Positions 43,453 to 53,384 of a stretch of DNA of 64,000 nt are shown piece by piece (positions within the stretch are counted from its first letter, which is position 1; every line of letters starts with the position of its first letter). Under the pieces are notes generated by a model, which was given only the letters and a program-made list of their open reading frames with translations, was not told the origin of the DNA and did not search any database. Made by a program: the position numbers and the translations under genes. Source of the DNA: Devosia sp. A16 (lineage in GTDB: Bacteria > Pseudomonadota > Alphaproteobacteria > Rhizobiales > Devosiaceae); assembly GCF_001402915.1 (NCBI RefSeq), contig NZ_CP012945.1, positions 3,015,501 through 3,079,500 on the forward strand. The letters run 5' to 3'.

Positions 43453-45555
43453 TCAGCGACCGAGCTTCAGCACTACAACGTCGCGCGGCGGAATGACGGC
43501 GCTGTTGCCCGCCGCTTCGCCCCAATAGGCGCCAAGCAGCTTGAGGCCGGGATGCGCGGCGCCCAGCGTCACTGTCACCGGCTGCGGGTTGCGGGTCTGG
43601 TTGAGCAGCCAGAGCGCCCCGCCATCGGCCCCCAGATGCAGCCGGGCATGGACCTGCGGATTGCCCGTATCGACATGCCGCTGCTTGCCCGTCCAGTCGA
43701 AGACCGCGCGGAAATAGCCGAGGTTCTCGGGCGTGCTCGACTTGAAATAGACCGCCCCCGGGTGGCTGCCGACCAGCAGGGTGCGGCCCTTGCCGAAGCT
43801 GTTCTCGACCACCGCCTTGCGTCCATCGGCAAAGCTGCCGAGCAGCTTGCCGGTGGTCGGCTCGTAGGCCTGGAGGAACCCGCCGCAGGTGATGCCGTCG
43901 CTGCCACCGAAGGAGAAGCTGACGCGGTCGGCGATATCGGGCATGAACTCGACGTCGGTTTCGCGCGCCCCGAACACCCGGTCCAGCCCGTTATGCGGCT
44001 GCACCGTGCCGACCTTGCCGCGGTCGCCGAAATAGCCCGGCGTCGCCTCCGAGATCAGCGTGCCGCCGGCCTCCACCCATTGCGCCAGCTGCTCTGCATG
44101 CGCGGCGGTCAGCATGATCGGGTAAGGGGCATAGATGGTGTCGTATTGCGCGATGTCGTCGATATGCACCCAGTCGGGCTGGATGCCGATATCGAGCAGG
44201 CCGCGATAGGCGCCCCACATTGCCTCGCGGTAGAGCTCGGGCTTGTGGTTGTGGTTGAGCAAGTAATCCCAGGCCTGCGCTTCGGGGATCACCAGCAGCG
44301 CCACCTCGCCCTTGACCGGCCGCGCCGCGAACAGCGGCTGCTGCTCAGGCGCGTTGGCCCATTTGGCGATGGCGCTCGCCATGTCGGAACGCGGCGTCCG
44401 CGAGCCGTCCATGCCGTAGGAGCCGAAGGCGCCGAACAGCGGCCCGTCGAGCAGTGGCCGGTAGCGCAGGTTGAGCACGCCCGTGGCGCCGGCGGCAAAC
44501 GAGGTCATGGTGAGGGTGCGGATATCCTCGGGGTCCATGACCCGGCCATCGTCCTTGTTGTGGCCCAGCACCTGCGGCTGCAGCCAGAGCGGGCCGCCGG
44601 GCCGCTCGGCGTGCCACCACCTCTTGCCGCGCGCCGCGGCGCGGGTGATGTCGGGGCCGAAGAAGTTCTGCCACGGCTTGAAGCCGCGCCGGCTCGGCAC
44701 CCAGGTGAGCCCATAGAGTTCGACCTTGCTGGCGGCGAGCCAATCGTCCGAGCCGCCGGCCGCCATGTTGGGGATGGCGCCGCCCACCCCATGCGCGGCG
44801 ATCAGGCAGTCCTGGTCGACGGCGCGGATGGTGTCGATCTTGTACTGCATCTGGCCGTAATAGTTCTCGCGCTTGAACGCGAGCCAGTCGAGGCCCTCGG
44901 CGAAGGCGGCGACTTCGGCCGGCGGTTCGATATCGTCCCACTCGGCATAAGAGTAGCGGTACCAGGCCTCGGCCAGCGCCTCCAGCGTGCCGTACCTGGC
45001 TTTGAGCCAGCGCCGGTAGTCAGCCTTCATCCACTCCGAGTAATCCACCTCGGGGGAGTAGTTCACCTCGTTCCAGACGTCGTAGCCGAGCAACCCGGGG
45101 TGGCCCTTGTAGCGGTTGGCCAGCGCGGTGAGGAAATTGCCCACCGCCTCCTTTACTTCCGGGCAGTTCATGGTCAGCGCGCCGGCGCCGTTATGGGCGA
45201 AGCCGCCGGTCGAGGAGGATACGCCCATGTGGTTGGCGAGCGGCCGGCCATCCATGCGGATCTGCCGGGCGTCGCGCCACTTGCGGTAGGCCCAGTCGGG
45301 CACCGAATGGGTGAGCTCGGCGATCACCGTCTTGATGCCGTTCTCTGCCGCAAGGTCCATCTGGCGGTCGTAGTCGTCCCAGTCGTAGACGCCGGGTTTG
45401 CGCTCGATCGCCGCCCACATGAACCAGTGCCGGAAGACGTTGAGGCCGTCCTCGCGCGCCACCCGGTAGTCGCGCGACCAATCCTCGCGCGGCGGGTTGG
45501 ACTTGCGGAAATACACTGCGCCGAAAGGCACTTGCGGGATCTTGTCGGTGGGCAT
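43453..45555 (-). CDS. GH42 family beta-galactosidase
   Basis: 700-aa glycoside hydrolase. The TIM-barrel domain starts FGAVYFRKSNPPREDW and carries the acid/base glutamate in YDVWNEVNYSP (Glu163) and the likely nucleophile in WWHAERPGGPLW (Glu317); a trimerisation domain and a beta C-terminal domain follow. No signal peptide, so it acts on imported oligosaccharides in the cytoplasm. ATG 45555. It is the last gene of the eight-gene operon that begins with the binding protein at 55322. Galactoside is the family substrate; arabinosides are also known. Confidence 0.9.
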   Translation of the reverse strand: MPTDKIPQVPFGAVYFRKSNPPREDWSRDYRVAREDGLNVFRHWFMWAAIERKPGVYDWDDYDRQMDLAAENGIKTVIAELTHSVPDWAYRKWRDARQIRMDGRPLANHMGVSSSTGGFAHNGAGALTMNCPEVKEAVGNFLTALANRYKGHPGLLGYDVWNEVNYSPEVDYSEWMKADYRRWLKARYGTLEALAEAWYRYSYAEWDDIEPPAEVAAFAEGLDWLAFKRENYYGQMQYKIDTIRAVDQDCLIAAHGVGGAIPNMAAGGSDDWLAASKVELYGLTWVPSRRGFKPWQNFFGPDITRAAARGKRWWHAERPGGPLWLQPQVLGHNKDDGRVMDPEDIRTLTMTSFAAGATGVLNLRYRPLLDGPLFGAFGSYGMDGSRTPRSDMASAIAKWANAPEQQPLFAARPVKGEVALLVIPEAQAWDYLLNHNHKPELYREAMWGAYRGLLDIGIQPDWVHIDDIAQYDTIYAPYPIMLTAAHAEQLAQWVEAGGTLISEATPGYFGDRGKVGTVQPHNGLDRVFGARETDVEFMPDIADRVSFSFGGSDGITCGGFLQAYEPTTGKLLGSFADGRKAVVENSFGKGRTLLVGSHPGAVYFKSSTPENLGYFRAVFDWTGKQRHVDTGNPQVHARLHLGADGGALWLLNQTRNPQPVTVTLGAAHPGLKLLGAYWGEAAGNSAVIPPRDVVVLKLGR

Positions 45556-45634
45556 CTGGGGCTCCTTGGAGACAAAGCGGCTGGAACGGCGGAACGGGCC
45601 GCCGCGGGAAGAGGGCAGGGTGGCGCCGGGCGGA

Positions 45635-46510
45635 TCAGGGTTTGTCGCCGGCGAGGACCTCGAGGGTGCGGATCAGGCCGGAATGGTCGCGCTCGCCGTC
45701 GCCGAGCGCGATGGCGGCGTTCATCAGCTGTTGCGTCGCCGCGGTGTTGGGGAGGCTGAGATCCAGCGTCTTGGCCGCGTCGAGCGCCAGCGACAGGTCC
45801 TTGCGATGCAGCCGGATGCGGAAGCCCGGCTCGAACGTGCGCTTGATCATGCGCTCGCCATGCACCTCGAGGATGCGCGAGGCGGCAAAGCCACCCATCA
45901 GGGCCTCGCGCACCCGCGCCGGGTCGGCTCCGGCTTTCCTCGCAAAGTTCAGGGCCTCGGCCACTGCCTCGATGGTCAGCCCGACGATGATCTGGTTGGC
46001 GACCTTGGCGGTCTGCCCGTCGCCGACGCCGCCGACCAGCGTGATGGTCTTACCCATCGCCTCGAACAGCGGCCGGGCGCGCTCGAACACCTCCGGCTTG
46101 CCGCCGACCATGATGGTAAGTGCCGCATTGCGGGCCCCGACCTCGCCGCCCGACACCGGCGCATCGAGATAGTCGCTGCCCAGCGCCTCGATGCGCGCAG
46201 CGAACTGCTTGGTCGCCACCGGCGAAATCGAACTCATGTCGATCACCAGCTTGCCGCTGCCCAGTCCGGCGGCGACGCCGTCGCTGCCGAACAGCACCAG
46301 CTCGACATCAGGCGTGTCGGGCAGCATCAGGATCACCACGTCGGCCGCTGCGGCGACCTCGCGCGGCGAGGCCAGCGCCTTGCCGCCCCGATCGACCAGC
46401 TCCTGTGAAGCCGGCTTCACCCGGTGCAGCAACAGCTCGTGCCCCGCGCCGATGAGGTGGCCGGCCATCGGCCGCCCCATGACGCCGAGCCCGATGAAAC
46501 CGATCTTCAT
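45635..46510 (-). CDS. garR: NAD(P)-dependent tartronate-semialdehyde-type reductase
   Basis: 291-aa beta-hydroxyacid dehydrogenase. The N-terminal Rossmann motif is KIGFIGLGVMGRPMAGHL, the substrate-binding motif YLDAPVSGGEVGAR, and the catalytic lysine lies in GQTAKVANQIIVG. Pattern fits 2-hydroxy-3-oxopropionate (tartronate semialdehyde) reductase, giving D-glycerate. ATG 46510 shares a base with the stop of the hydroxypyruvate isomerase gene, whose product is its substrate, so the pair forms a working unit. Confidence 0.88.
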   Translation of the reverse strand: MKIGFIGLGVMGRPMAGHLIGAGHELLLHRVKPASQELVDRGGKALASPREVAAAADVVILMLPDTPDVELVLFGSDGVAAGLGSGKLVIDMSSISPVATKQFAARIEALGSDYLDAPVSGGEVGARNAALTIMVGGKPEVFERARPLFEAMGKTITLVGGVGDGQTAKVANQIIVGLTIEAVAEALNFARKAGADPARVREALMGGFAASRILEVHGERMIKRTFEPGFRIRLHRKDLSLALDAAKTLDLSLPNTAATQQLMNAAIALGDGERDHSGLIRTLEVLAGDKP

Positions 46511-47292
46511 CACGCGCTCCTCAGGTAGGGCTGCATCCAGGCGAGGCCCTCGCTGGTGCCGGCCCTGGGCTTGTACTCGCAGCCGAAATAGCCGTCGTAG
46601 CCGAGCCGCTCGATCGCCGGCAGCAGGAAGCCGTAGTTGATCTCTCCCGTGCCGGGCTCGTGGCGGCCGGGAGTGTCGGCGAGCTGGATGTGGGCGATGC
46701 GTTCGCGCAGCCGCTCGTAGGTCGGCAGCAGGTCTCCCTGCATCACCTGCATGTGGTAGAGGTCGTACTGGATATAGAGGTTGTCGTGGCCGACCCGCTC
46801 GAGGATCCGCTCGGCATGCGTGGTGCTCGAGAGGAAGAAGCGCGGGATGTCGCGTAGGTTGATCGGCTCGATCAGCAGCTTGATGCCGGCCTCGGCGCAG
46901 CGGGGCGCGGCATAGCGGAGATTGTCGACCAGCGTTGCTTCCATCGCTTCGATGTCGGCGCCGGGGGCGACGAGGCCGGCGATGACGTTGAGTTTCCTGC
47001 AGCCGAGCGCCGCGGCGTAATCGAGCGCCGTGGCGATGCCGGCGCGGAACTCGTCGCTGCGGCCGGGCAGCGCCGCGATACCGCGCTCGCCGCCGGCCCA
47101 ATCGCCGGAGGGCAGGTTGAACAGCGCCTGCTCGAGGCCATTGGCGGCCAGCGCCTCGGCCACCTTGTGCTTGGGCTCGGCATAGGGGCCCATAAACTCC
47201 ACCGCCGGAAAGCCGTCGCGGGCGGCGGCGGCGAAGCGGTCGAGAAAGCCGAGTTCGGGATAGAGGAAGGACAGGTTGGCGGAGAACTTCAC
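46510..47292 (-). CDS. hyi: Hydroxypyruvate isomerase
   Basis: 260-aa TIM-barrel isomerase of the Hyi family that interconverts hydroxypyruvate and tartronate semialdehyde. N-terminus [19 protein letters not shown] and the metal/catalytic blocks LLIEPINLRDIPRFFLSS, NLYIQYDLYHMQVMQGD and HIQLADTPGRHEPGTGEINY are typical. ATG 47292 overlaps the ABC ATPase stop by 4 bases. Its presence in a galactoside-type uptake operon is unusual (see findings). Confidence 0.9.
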   Translation of the reverse strand: MKFSANLSFLYPELGFLDRFAAAARDGFPAVEFMGPYAEPKHKVAEALAANGLEQALFNLPSGDWAGGERGIAALPGRSDEFRAGIATALDYAAALGCRKLNVIAGLVAPGADIEAMEATLVDNLRYAAPRCAEAGIKLLIEPINLRDIPRFFLSSTTHAERILERVGHDNLYIQYDLYHMQVMQGDLLPTYERLRERIAHIQLADTPGRHEPGTGEINYGFLLPAIERLGYDGYFGCEYKPRAGTSEGLAWMQPYLRSA

Positions 47293-49007
47293 GGCGTGGC
47301 CTCGGCTGTAAATCGCGTACGGTGCAGCATGCGCTTGTGGCGCGGATCGGGGTGGGGCACGGCCGAGATCAGGGCTTTGGTATAGGCCTCGGCCGGGGCG
47401 GTGCAGATCTGTTCGGCGGTGCCCAGTTCCACCACTTTGCCGCGATGCATCACCGCCACCCGGTCGCAGAAATAGCGCACCACCGAGATGTCGTGGCTGA
47501 TGAAGACGAAGCTGAGGCTGAGCCGCTTCTGGATATCGAGCAGCAGGTCGAGGATCTGGCTGCGGATCGACACGTCGAGCGCCGCCGTCGCCTCGTCGGC
47601 GATGATGACGCGCGGGTCGAGCGCCAGCGCCCTTGCGATGCCGATGCGCTGGCGCTGCCCGCCCGAGAAGGCGTGCGGATAGCGCTCCATCGCCTGCGGA
47701 TCGAGCCCGACCAGTTCCATCAGTTCGCCCACCCGGCGCTCCAGCGCGGCGCCCCGCGCCAGCCCGGCGACGAACAGCGGGTCGCCGATCACGTCCTTGA
47801 CGGTGAGCCGCGGATTGAGCGAGGCGAACGGATCCTGGAACACCAGCCGCACGTCGCGATGGTAGCCGCGCAACTCGCGCTTGCCGAGCCCGGTCACTTC
47901 GATGGGGCGCCCCTCGCGGTCATTGTAGACGATGCTGCCGGAGGTCGGCTCGACGGTTCTGAGGATCAGCCGGCCGAGCGTGGTCTTGCCCGAGCCGCTC
48001 TCGCCGACGATGCCGAGGTTCTCGCCCGGAGCGAGGTCGAGGCTGACAGTGTCGACGGCCCGGATGGCGTAGCTGCTGCCGCCGAACAGGCCGCCACCGC
48101 CGCCATAGAACTTGGTGAGCTCGCGCACCGAGAGCACCGGCTTGTCGGCCGGCGCGGCCGCGGTGGCCGGGCGGGTCAGGGCGCGCGGGTTCTGCTCGAG
48201 CCGTACGGTCGAAGCGAGCAACTGCCGGGTGTAGGAGTGGCGGGCATCGTGGAAGATCTCGTCGACGCTGCCGGCTTCGACGATCTGGCCATAGCGCATC
48301 ACCGCCACCTCGTCTGCCACCTCGGCGACCACCCCCATGTCGTGGGTGATCAGCAGCATGGCCATGCCGCGGCTCACCTGCAGCCGCTTGATCAGGTCGA
48401 GGATCTCGGCCTGGGTGGTGACGTCGAGCGCGGTGGTCGGCTCGTCGGCGATCAGGATGTCGGGATCGCAGGCCAGCGAAATGGCGATCATGGCGCGCTG
48501 CCGCATGCCGCCCGAGAACTCGAAGGTGTAGCGGTCGATCATCTTGTCGGGATTTGGAATCTCGACCTGTCGCAACAGCTCGATGGTCGCTGCCCGGGCC
48601 TCGGCCTTGTTCATCGCCTGGTGCAGGCGCAAGGCCTCGACGATCTGGCTGCCGATGGTATGCACCGGCGACAGCGAGCTCATCGGCTCCTGGAAGATCA
48701 GCCCGATGCGGCCGCCGCGGATCGACAGCAATTCGGGACTACGCTCGCTGAGCGGCACGATGTCGGTCTCGCTCCCGCCGCCGCGCAGCAGGATGCGGCC
48801 CTCGGTGATGGCGCCGTTCTTGTCGATGATATGCAGCAGGGCTCGCGCGGTGACCGATTTGCCCGAGCCGCTCTCTCCCACGAGGCAGAGCGTCTTGCCG
48901 CGACGGAGTTGGAAACTCACCTGGCGCACCGCGTGCAGCACGTGCGTCCTGAGGTTGAAGTCGATGCTGAGGTTGTCGACCGAGAGGATCACGTCGTCGT
49001 CTGCCAT
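47289..49007 (-). CDS. Fused two-domain ABC transporter ATPase (DppD-DppF type)
   Basis: 572-aa protein with two complete ATPase domains in tandem. Domain 1: Walker [16 protein letters not shown], signature [13 protein letters not shown], Walker [14 protein letters not shown]. Domain 2: Walker [16 protein letters not shown], signature [13 protein letters not shown], Walker [14 protein letters not shown]. Such fusions replace separate DppD and DppF in many alphaproteobacteria. It energises the two permeases encoded next to it. ATG 49007 ([15 protein letters not shown]); the frame to 49058 is inside the permease end. Confidence 0.94.
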   Translation of the reverse strand: MADDDVILSVDNLSIDFNLRTHVLHAVRQVSFQLRRGKTLCLVGESGSGKSVTARALLHIIDKNGAITEGRILLRGGGSETDIVPLSERSPELLSIRGGRIGLIFQEPMSSLSPVHTIGSQIVEALRLHQAMNKAEARAATIELLRQVEIPNPDKMIDRYTFEFSGGMRQRAMIAISLACDPDILIADEPTTALDVTTQAEILDLIKRLQVSRGMAMLLITHDMGVVAEVADEVAVMRYGQIVEAGSVDEIFHDARHSYTRQLLASTVRLEQNPRALTRPATAAAPADKPVLSVRELTKFYGGGGGLFGGSSYAIRAVDTVSLDLAPGENLGIVGESGSGKTTLGRLILRTVEPTSGSIVYNDREGRPIEVTGLGKRELRGYHRDVRLVFQDPFASLNPRLTVKDVIGDPLFVAGLARGAALERRVGELMELVGLDPQAMERYPHAFSGGQRQRIGIARALALDPRVIIADEATAALDVSIRSQILDLLLDIQKRLSLSFVFISHDISVVRYFCDRVAVMHRGKVVELGTAEQICTAPAEAYTKALISAVPHPDPRHKRMLHRTRFTAEATP

Positions 49008-49017
49008 GGCGCCCGCC

Positions 49018-50196
49018 TCAGCTCTCGTAGGGGTCGGCTGCATCGCGCAGGCCATCACCGAGGAAGTTGTAGGCGAGGACCGTCAGCACCACGGCACCGG
49101 CCGGCCAGATCAGCAGCCACGGCGCGGTGGCGATGGTGCGCACGTTCTGCGCCTCCTGCAGCAGCACGCCCCAGCTCACCACCGGCGCCTTGAGCCCGAT
49201 GCCCAGAAAGCTCAGCGCCGTCTCGGCAACGATCATGGTGGGCAACGCCAGCGTCACCACCGCGAGGATGTGGCTGGTGAGCGAAGGCAGGATATGCCGG
49301 AAGATCAGCCGGCGCTCGCTCGAGCCATCGAGCCGCGCCGCGGTGACGAAATCGTCGCTTCGGAGCGCAAAGAAGCGGCCGCGCACTTCGCGGGCCAGCC
49401 CGGTCCAGCCGAACAGCGAGACGATCAGCGTGATGACGAAATAGACCTGTAGTGGCGACCAGGTCAGCGGCACCGCGGCGGCGAGCCCGAGCCACAGCGG
49501 AATGGTCGGCATCGAGGAGATCACCTCGATGACGCGCTGGATGCCGAGGTCGACCCAGCCGCCGTAGAACCCCGAGATCGAGCCGAGCACCACGCCGAGG
49601 CAGAGGCTGATGGCGACGCCGATGAGGCCGATCGACATCGACACGCGGGTCCCGTAGATCAGCCGGCTGAGCAGGTCGCGCCCGAGCTTGTCGGTACCCA
49701 AGAGGTACATGGTGTCGCTGGATTTGAGCGGCCCGATCAGGTGCAGGTTCATGGGGATGAGCCCCCACAGCTTGTAGGCCGGGCCTTTGACGAAGAAGCC
49801 GATCGGCACGACCTTGTCGTCGTCAATGGTGAAGGTCCGTTTCAGCGAAGCGGGGTCGACCGTCTGCTTGTACCCTTTGACGTGCGGCATGAAGCTGAAG
49901 CTGCCGTCCGCCGCTGTGACGAACAGGGCGATGTCCTGTGGCGGCGCATAGGTGAATTGCGGCTTGGCCGCGTCGGGCAGGGCCGGGGCGAGGAACTCGG
50001 CGAACAGCCCAATCAGGTACATTGCGAGGATGATCACACCGGCGACCACCGCCACCTTGTGGCGCACGAATTTCAGCCAGATCAGCCGCCAGGGGCCGGC
50101 AACGGCGATTTCGGTCCTGCCGCCGCTCCGCCGGATCGGGGTGATGGCCGGGCCGGTTTCCGTCGCGCCATCGCTTTCGAGATGCACGTGGGTCAA
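49018..50196 (-). CDS. ABC transporter permease (DppC type)
   Basis: 392-aa inner-membrane permease of the peptide/opine/nickel family. A first helix (about 50-70) is followed by a large periplasmic loop (about 75-170), then five helices with the ATPase-coupling EAA motif DDFVTAARLDGSSERRLIFR. The likely start is TTG 50196, which overlaps the preceding stop as TTGA; GTG 50187 is the alternative. The long periplasmic loop is larger than in E. coli DppC (about 300 aa total), a form seen in transporters that move oligosaccharides. Confidence 0.88.
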   Translation of the reverse strand: MTHVHLESDGATETGPAITPIRRSGGRTEIAVAGPWRLIWLKFVRHKVAVVAGVIILAMYLIGLFAEFLAPALPDAAKPQFTYAPPQDIALFVTAADGSFSFMPHVKGYKQTVDPASLKRTFTIDDDKVVPIGFFVKGPAYKLWGLIPMNLHLIGPLKSSDTMYLLGTDKLGRDLLSRLIYGTRVSMSIGLIGVAISLCLGVVLGSISGFYGGWVDLGIQRVIEVISSMPTIPLWLGLAAAVPLTWSPLQVYFVITLIVSLFGWTGLAREVRGRFFALRSDDFVTAARLDGSSERRLIFRHILPSLTSHILAVVTLALPTMIVAETALSFLGIGLKAPVVSWGVLLQEAQNVRTIATAPWLLIWPAGAVVLTVLAYNFLGDGLRDAADPYES

Positions 50197-51179
50197 TTGA
50201 AACGGATCCGTGGGTCGAGGATGGCGAGGAGGATGTCCGAGATCAGCATGCCGATCAGGGTCAGCACGCCGAGCAGCAGGATGATCGAGCCGGCGAGATA
50301 CATGTCCTGCACGGTCAGGGCGCGCAGCAGCAGCGGGCCCATCATCGGCAGGTTGAGGACGATCGCCGTGATGGTGACGCCGGAGACCAGTTCGGGCAGC
50401 ACCCAGCCGATTGCCGAGACGAACGGGTTGAGCGCGATGCGCACCGGGTACTTCAGCACCACCTTGTACTCGGGCAGGCCCTTGGCCTTGGCGGTGATGA
50501 CGTAGGGCTTGTTGAGTTCGTCGGTGAGGTTGGCGCGCAGAATCCGGATCAGTGCCGCCGTGCCGTTGGTGCCGATGACGATGATCGGGATCCAGAGGTG
50601 CGCCAAAAGGTCGACGAACTTGTCCCAGCTCCACGGCGCGTCGACATATTCGCGCGAGAACAACCCACCTACCGTCTGCCCCATATAGCGGTAGGCGAGG
50701 TACATCAGGGTCAGCGCCATGATGAAATTGGGGATGGCGAGGCCGATGAAGCCGATGAGGGTGAAGGCGTAGTCGCCCACCGAATGCCGCCGCATCGCCG
50801 AATAGATGCCGATCGGCAGCGACACCGCCCATACGAACAGCAGCGCCAGCACCGACACCGACAGCGTCGGCGCCAGCCGCTCGGCGATCAGCCCCCAGAC
50901 CGGCCGGTTCCATTCGAACGAGTAGCCGAAGTCGCCGCGCAGCACGATGCCGCTGATCCACTTCCAGTACTGCACGAGGAACGGGTCGTCGAAGCCGTAG
51001 ATCTCGCGGTAGCGGGCGATCTGCGCCTGGTCGACGTTGACGCCGCTATCGGCCATCGAAGCCAGCATCGAGGTGAGGTAGTCCCCCGGCGGCAGCTGGA
51101 TGATCAGGAAGGCGATGATCGACATCCCGATCAATGTCGGGATCATGTAGACCAGCCGCTTGAGGATGTAGCGCAGCAT
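50193..51179 (-). CDS. ABC transporter permease (DppB type)
   Basis: 328-aa permease with an N-terminal helix (LKRLVYMIPTLIGMSIIAFL), the characteristic periplasmic loop with YREIYGFDDPFLVQYWKWI, five further helices and the coupling motif KPYVITAKAKGLPEYKVVLK. It pairs with the DppC-type permease directly downstream. ATG 51179. Part of the operon from 55322 to 43453. Confidence 0.93.
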   Translation of the reverse strand: MLRYILKRLVYMIPTLIGMSIIAFLIIQLPPGDYLTSMLASMADSGVNVDQAQIARYREIYGFDDPFLVQYWKWISGIVLRGDFGYSFEWNRPVWGLIAERLAPTLSVSVLALLFVWAVSLPIGIYSAMRRHSVGDYAFTLIGFIGLAIPNFIMALTLMYLAYRYMGQTVGGLFSREYVDAPWSWDKFVDLLAHLWIPIIVIGTNGTAALIRILRANLTDELNKPYVITAKAKGLPEYKVVLKYPVRIALNPFVSAIGWVLPELVSGVTITAIVLNLPMMGPLLLRALTVQDMYLAGSIILLLGVLTLIGMLISDILLAILDPRIRFN

Positions 51180-51188
51180 GGCGGAGGC

Positions 51189-53297
51189 TCAGGCCCAGGT
51201 CACGTGCACGACTTCGAGCGTTTCGAGCCACGGCACGTCGATCTCGACCCGGCCGTCGGCGAGCCGGCTGTGCGCCTCGCGCCCGGACACCAGCAGCTTG
51301 GCGCCGGCGAACCGCCGCCCTGCTGGGATCGCAAGGCTCACCACCTGCGGGCCGGCCGGAAAGACGCTGCGGATCGGGCCCTTCATCATCATCGGGTTGT
51401 TGAGGTTGTGCAGCACCACGGCGGTGCCGTCGGTGTCGGCACGCACCGCGAGGTCGAGCACCTCGCGGCCGCTCACCTCGACATCGAGCGGCTTGCCGAG
51501 CGCCCAGCGCACCGCATTGCCGATGAGCCGTGCATGGTCGGCCGCCAGCACCTCCTTGAAGATGCCGCCGATATTCCAGGGGAAGTAGACGGTGCGGCCG
51601 CCGCTGGGGTGCCGGCGCGCCACCACAGCGGCGCCGCGCGGCGCTTCGCGCGGGTAGACCTCTTCCATCGGCAGATCGGGGAAATCGGGGACATAGAGGA
51701 ACGGCACCTCGGCATCGGCCAGGGTATCGACCGCCAGCAGCCGGGTGCCGCCGATGATGCGGTTGGCGCCGTCGAACCCCTCCGAGATCGGATGGAGGCC
51801 GTTGATTGCGACATAGGTGTTCTTGACCGGCCCACGCGCCGGCGCGGCGAGGCTGACGCCGAGCAGCGGCCCGAGCCCGATGGCGTTGCGCGGCTGGTTG
51901 AGCGCCGTGCGGGTCGAGGTTTCGTGCGCCGCCACGATGCTGCCGCCGCGCCCCACATAGGCTTCGAGCGTTGCGATCTGTTCGTCAGAGAGGCAGGTCG
52001 AATTGGCCAGCACCAGCACCTTGAAACGGTCCAGCAGCTCCGGCGTCATCGCCTGGTCGGAGACCATCTCGAACGGAATGCGGGCCTCGACCAGCGCGTG
52101 ATAGAAGCCCAGGTCGTCGGCCTCGGCCTCGGCGCGGGTCTCCTGGCCGTGGTGGCGCAGCGTCGTCGCCGGGTCGAGGATCGCTACCTCGGCGACCGGC
52201 TGCAAGCCCGTCAGCACCGGCTCGAGCTCGGCGTGGAGGCCAAAGCTCTGGGCCACCGGCTCAACCCAGCGGTTGTCGGGAACGACGCCGTTGAACTTGG
52301 TGAACCAGGGCAGCAGGCCCTGCGTGGTGCCATTGTCGATCCAGGCCTGCATCTCGGGCCCGGTGGTCACCGAATCCTTCCAGCGATAGGCCTCTTCGGG
52401 GCCGATCGAGGTAATGAGGATGGCCGGGCGATCGGGGAAGGTGGCGCGCATGCGCTTGCCGTTGCGGCCCGCCATCCAGATCGGCTCGGTGCCGCGCCGG
52501 CCCTGGTCGTCGACGCACAGGAACGGGCAATAGCGCTGGATGACCTCGAGGTCGAACTCCATCAGCGACACCGAGCCCATGTTCGGGATGAAGCTGGTAT
52601 GCGGCTTGATCCGCTTCATCGCCGCGTCCCACTCGACCACCAGCCGGGTAAGCACGGTGCGCCGCCACGCCGCCCACGCCATCCACACCGGATCCTCGGG
52701 ATTGGCGTCGCGCGGCAACTCGTAGCCCGAGGCGGCGCGGAAGTTGGTCCGGCAGCTCTCGCAGTAGCACACCCCATGTCCCTGCCAGCGATTGGCGAAG
52801 ATGGCGTCGATATCGTAGTCGCGCGTCAGCTCTTCGAGCACCTGGGGCATGAAGCCGAAATTGTAGTCGGAATAGGCGCAGGTGACCCACACCTCGGGGA
52901 AGGCCCAGTGGCGGCGCGGCTTGCCGTCCCGGTCGACGGCGATCCATTCGGGGTGTGCATCGGCCGCATCCTGGTGGATGGCGTGCGGGTCGACCCGCGC
53001 CATCACGTGCATGCCCAGCCGCCGCGCGCCCTCGACCAGCGTGCCGAACGGATCGCTGTCGCCGATGAACTTGCTGACGTAATGCAGCGGCACCTTGCTC
53101 GGATAGTAGGCGATGTAGCCGCCGGCGCTGAGGCAGGTGGCGTTCGAGCGGGTGCGCTTGAACACGTCGATCCAGAAGGCCGGATCGAAGCGCAGCGGAT
53201 CGTCCTCGGCGAGCGTCAGCTGCGTCCAGCGGGTCGCCGACTTGTACCACTGAGCCGTCCTCAGGGTGTGGTCACTATGCGCCTTGGTGTCGAGCAT
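51189..53297 (-). CDS. Putative glycoside hydrolase with trimerisation-type domain (GHL6-like)
   Basis: 702-aa cytoplasmic protein. The first 380 residues look like the hypothetical glycoside hydrolase 6 (GHL6) barrel: SNATCLSAGGYIAYYPSKVP, DPHAIHQDAADAHPEWIAVD, DAIFANRWQGHGVCYCESC. Residues about 400-600 look like the beta-galactosidase trimerisation (GATase-like) domain (VLVLANSTCLSDEQIATLEA), then a beta C-terminal domain. No signal peptide. ATG 53297. It lies 9 bases before dppB. GHL6 proteins have no firmly established reaction as far as I know. Confidence 0.8.
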   Translation of the reverse strand: MLDTKAHSDHTLRTAQWYKSATRWTQLTLAEDDPLRFDPAFWIDVFKRTRSNATCLSAGGYIAYYPSKVPLHYVSKFIGDSDPFGTLVEGARRLGMHVMARVDPHAIHQDAADAHPEWIAVDRDGKPRRHWAFPEVWVTCAYSDYNFGFMPQVLEELTRDYDIDAIFANRWQGHGVCYCESCRTNFRAASGYELPRDANPEDPVWMAWAAWRRTVLTRLVVEWDAAMKRIKPHTSFIPNMGSVSLMEFDLEVIQRYCPFLCVDDQGRRGTEPIWMAGRNGKRMRATFPDRPAILITSIGPEEAYRWKDSVTTGPEMQAWIDNGTTQGLLPWFTKFNGVVPDNRWVEPVAQSFGLHAELEPVLTGLQPVAEVAILDPATTLRHHGQETRAEAEADDLGFYHALVEARIPFEMVSDQAMTPELLDRFKVLVLANSTCLSDEQIATLEAYVGRGGSIVAAHETSTRTALNQPRNAIGLGPLLGVSLAAPARGPVKNTYVAINGLHPISEGFDGANRIIGGTRLLAVDTLADAEVPFLYVPDFPDLPMEEVYPREAPRGAAVVARRHPSGGRTVYFPWNIGGIFKEVLAADHARLIGNAVRWALGKPLDVEVSGREVLDLAVRADTDGTAVVLHNLNNPMMMKGPIRSVFPAGPQVVSLAIPAGRRFAGAKLLVSGREAHSRLADGRVEIDVPWLETLEVVHVTWA

Positions 53298-53328
53298 GAC
53301 GGGCCTTTCGGAGACGACGGTGGGGGGT

Positions 53329-53355
53329 GCCGGCCCGCCAGGGGAGCGGGCCGGC
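53329..53355 (-). other. Strong intergenic hairpin after the binding-protein gene
   Basis: Perfect 10-bp inverted repeat GCCGGCCCGC / GCGGGCCGGC with loop CAGGGGA, between the binding-protein stop (53385) and the GHL6 start (53297), without a T-tract. Hairpins here are typical of transport operons, where they protect the 5' part of the mRNA so that the binding protein is made in excess. Confidence 0.65.
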
Positions 53356-53384
53356 CAGGGAGGAACAGTCAGGTGCCCGGATGG

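Noticed and set aside
43552-45759. A 735-codon open frame on the plus strand
   Set aside because: Antisense shadow of the GH42 gene, whose catalytic motifs are clear on the minus strand.
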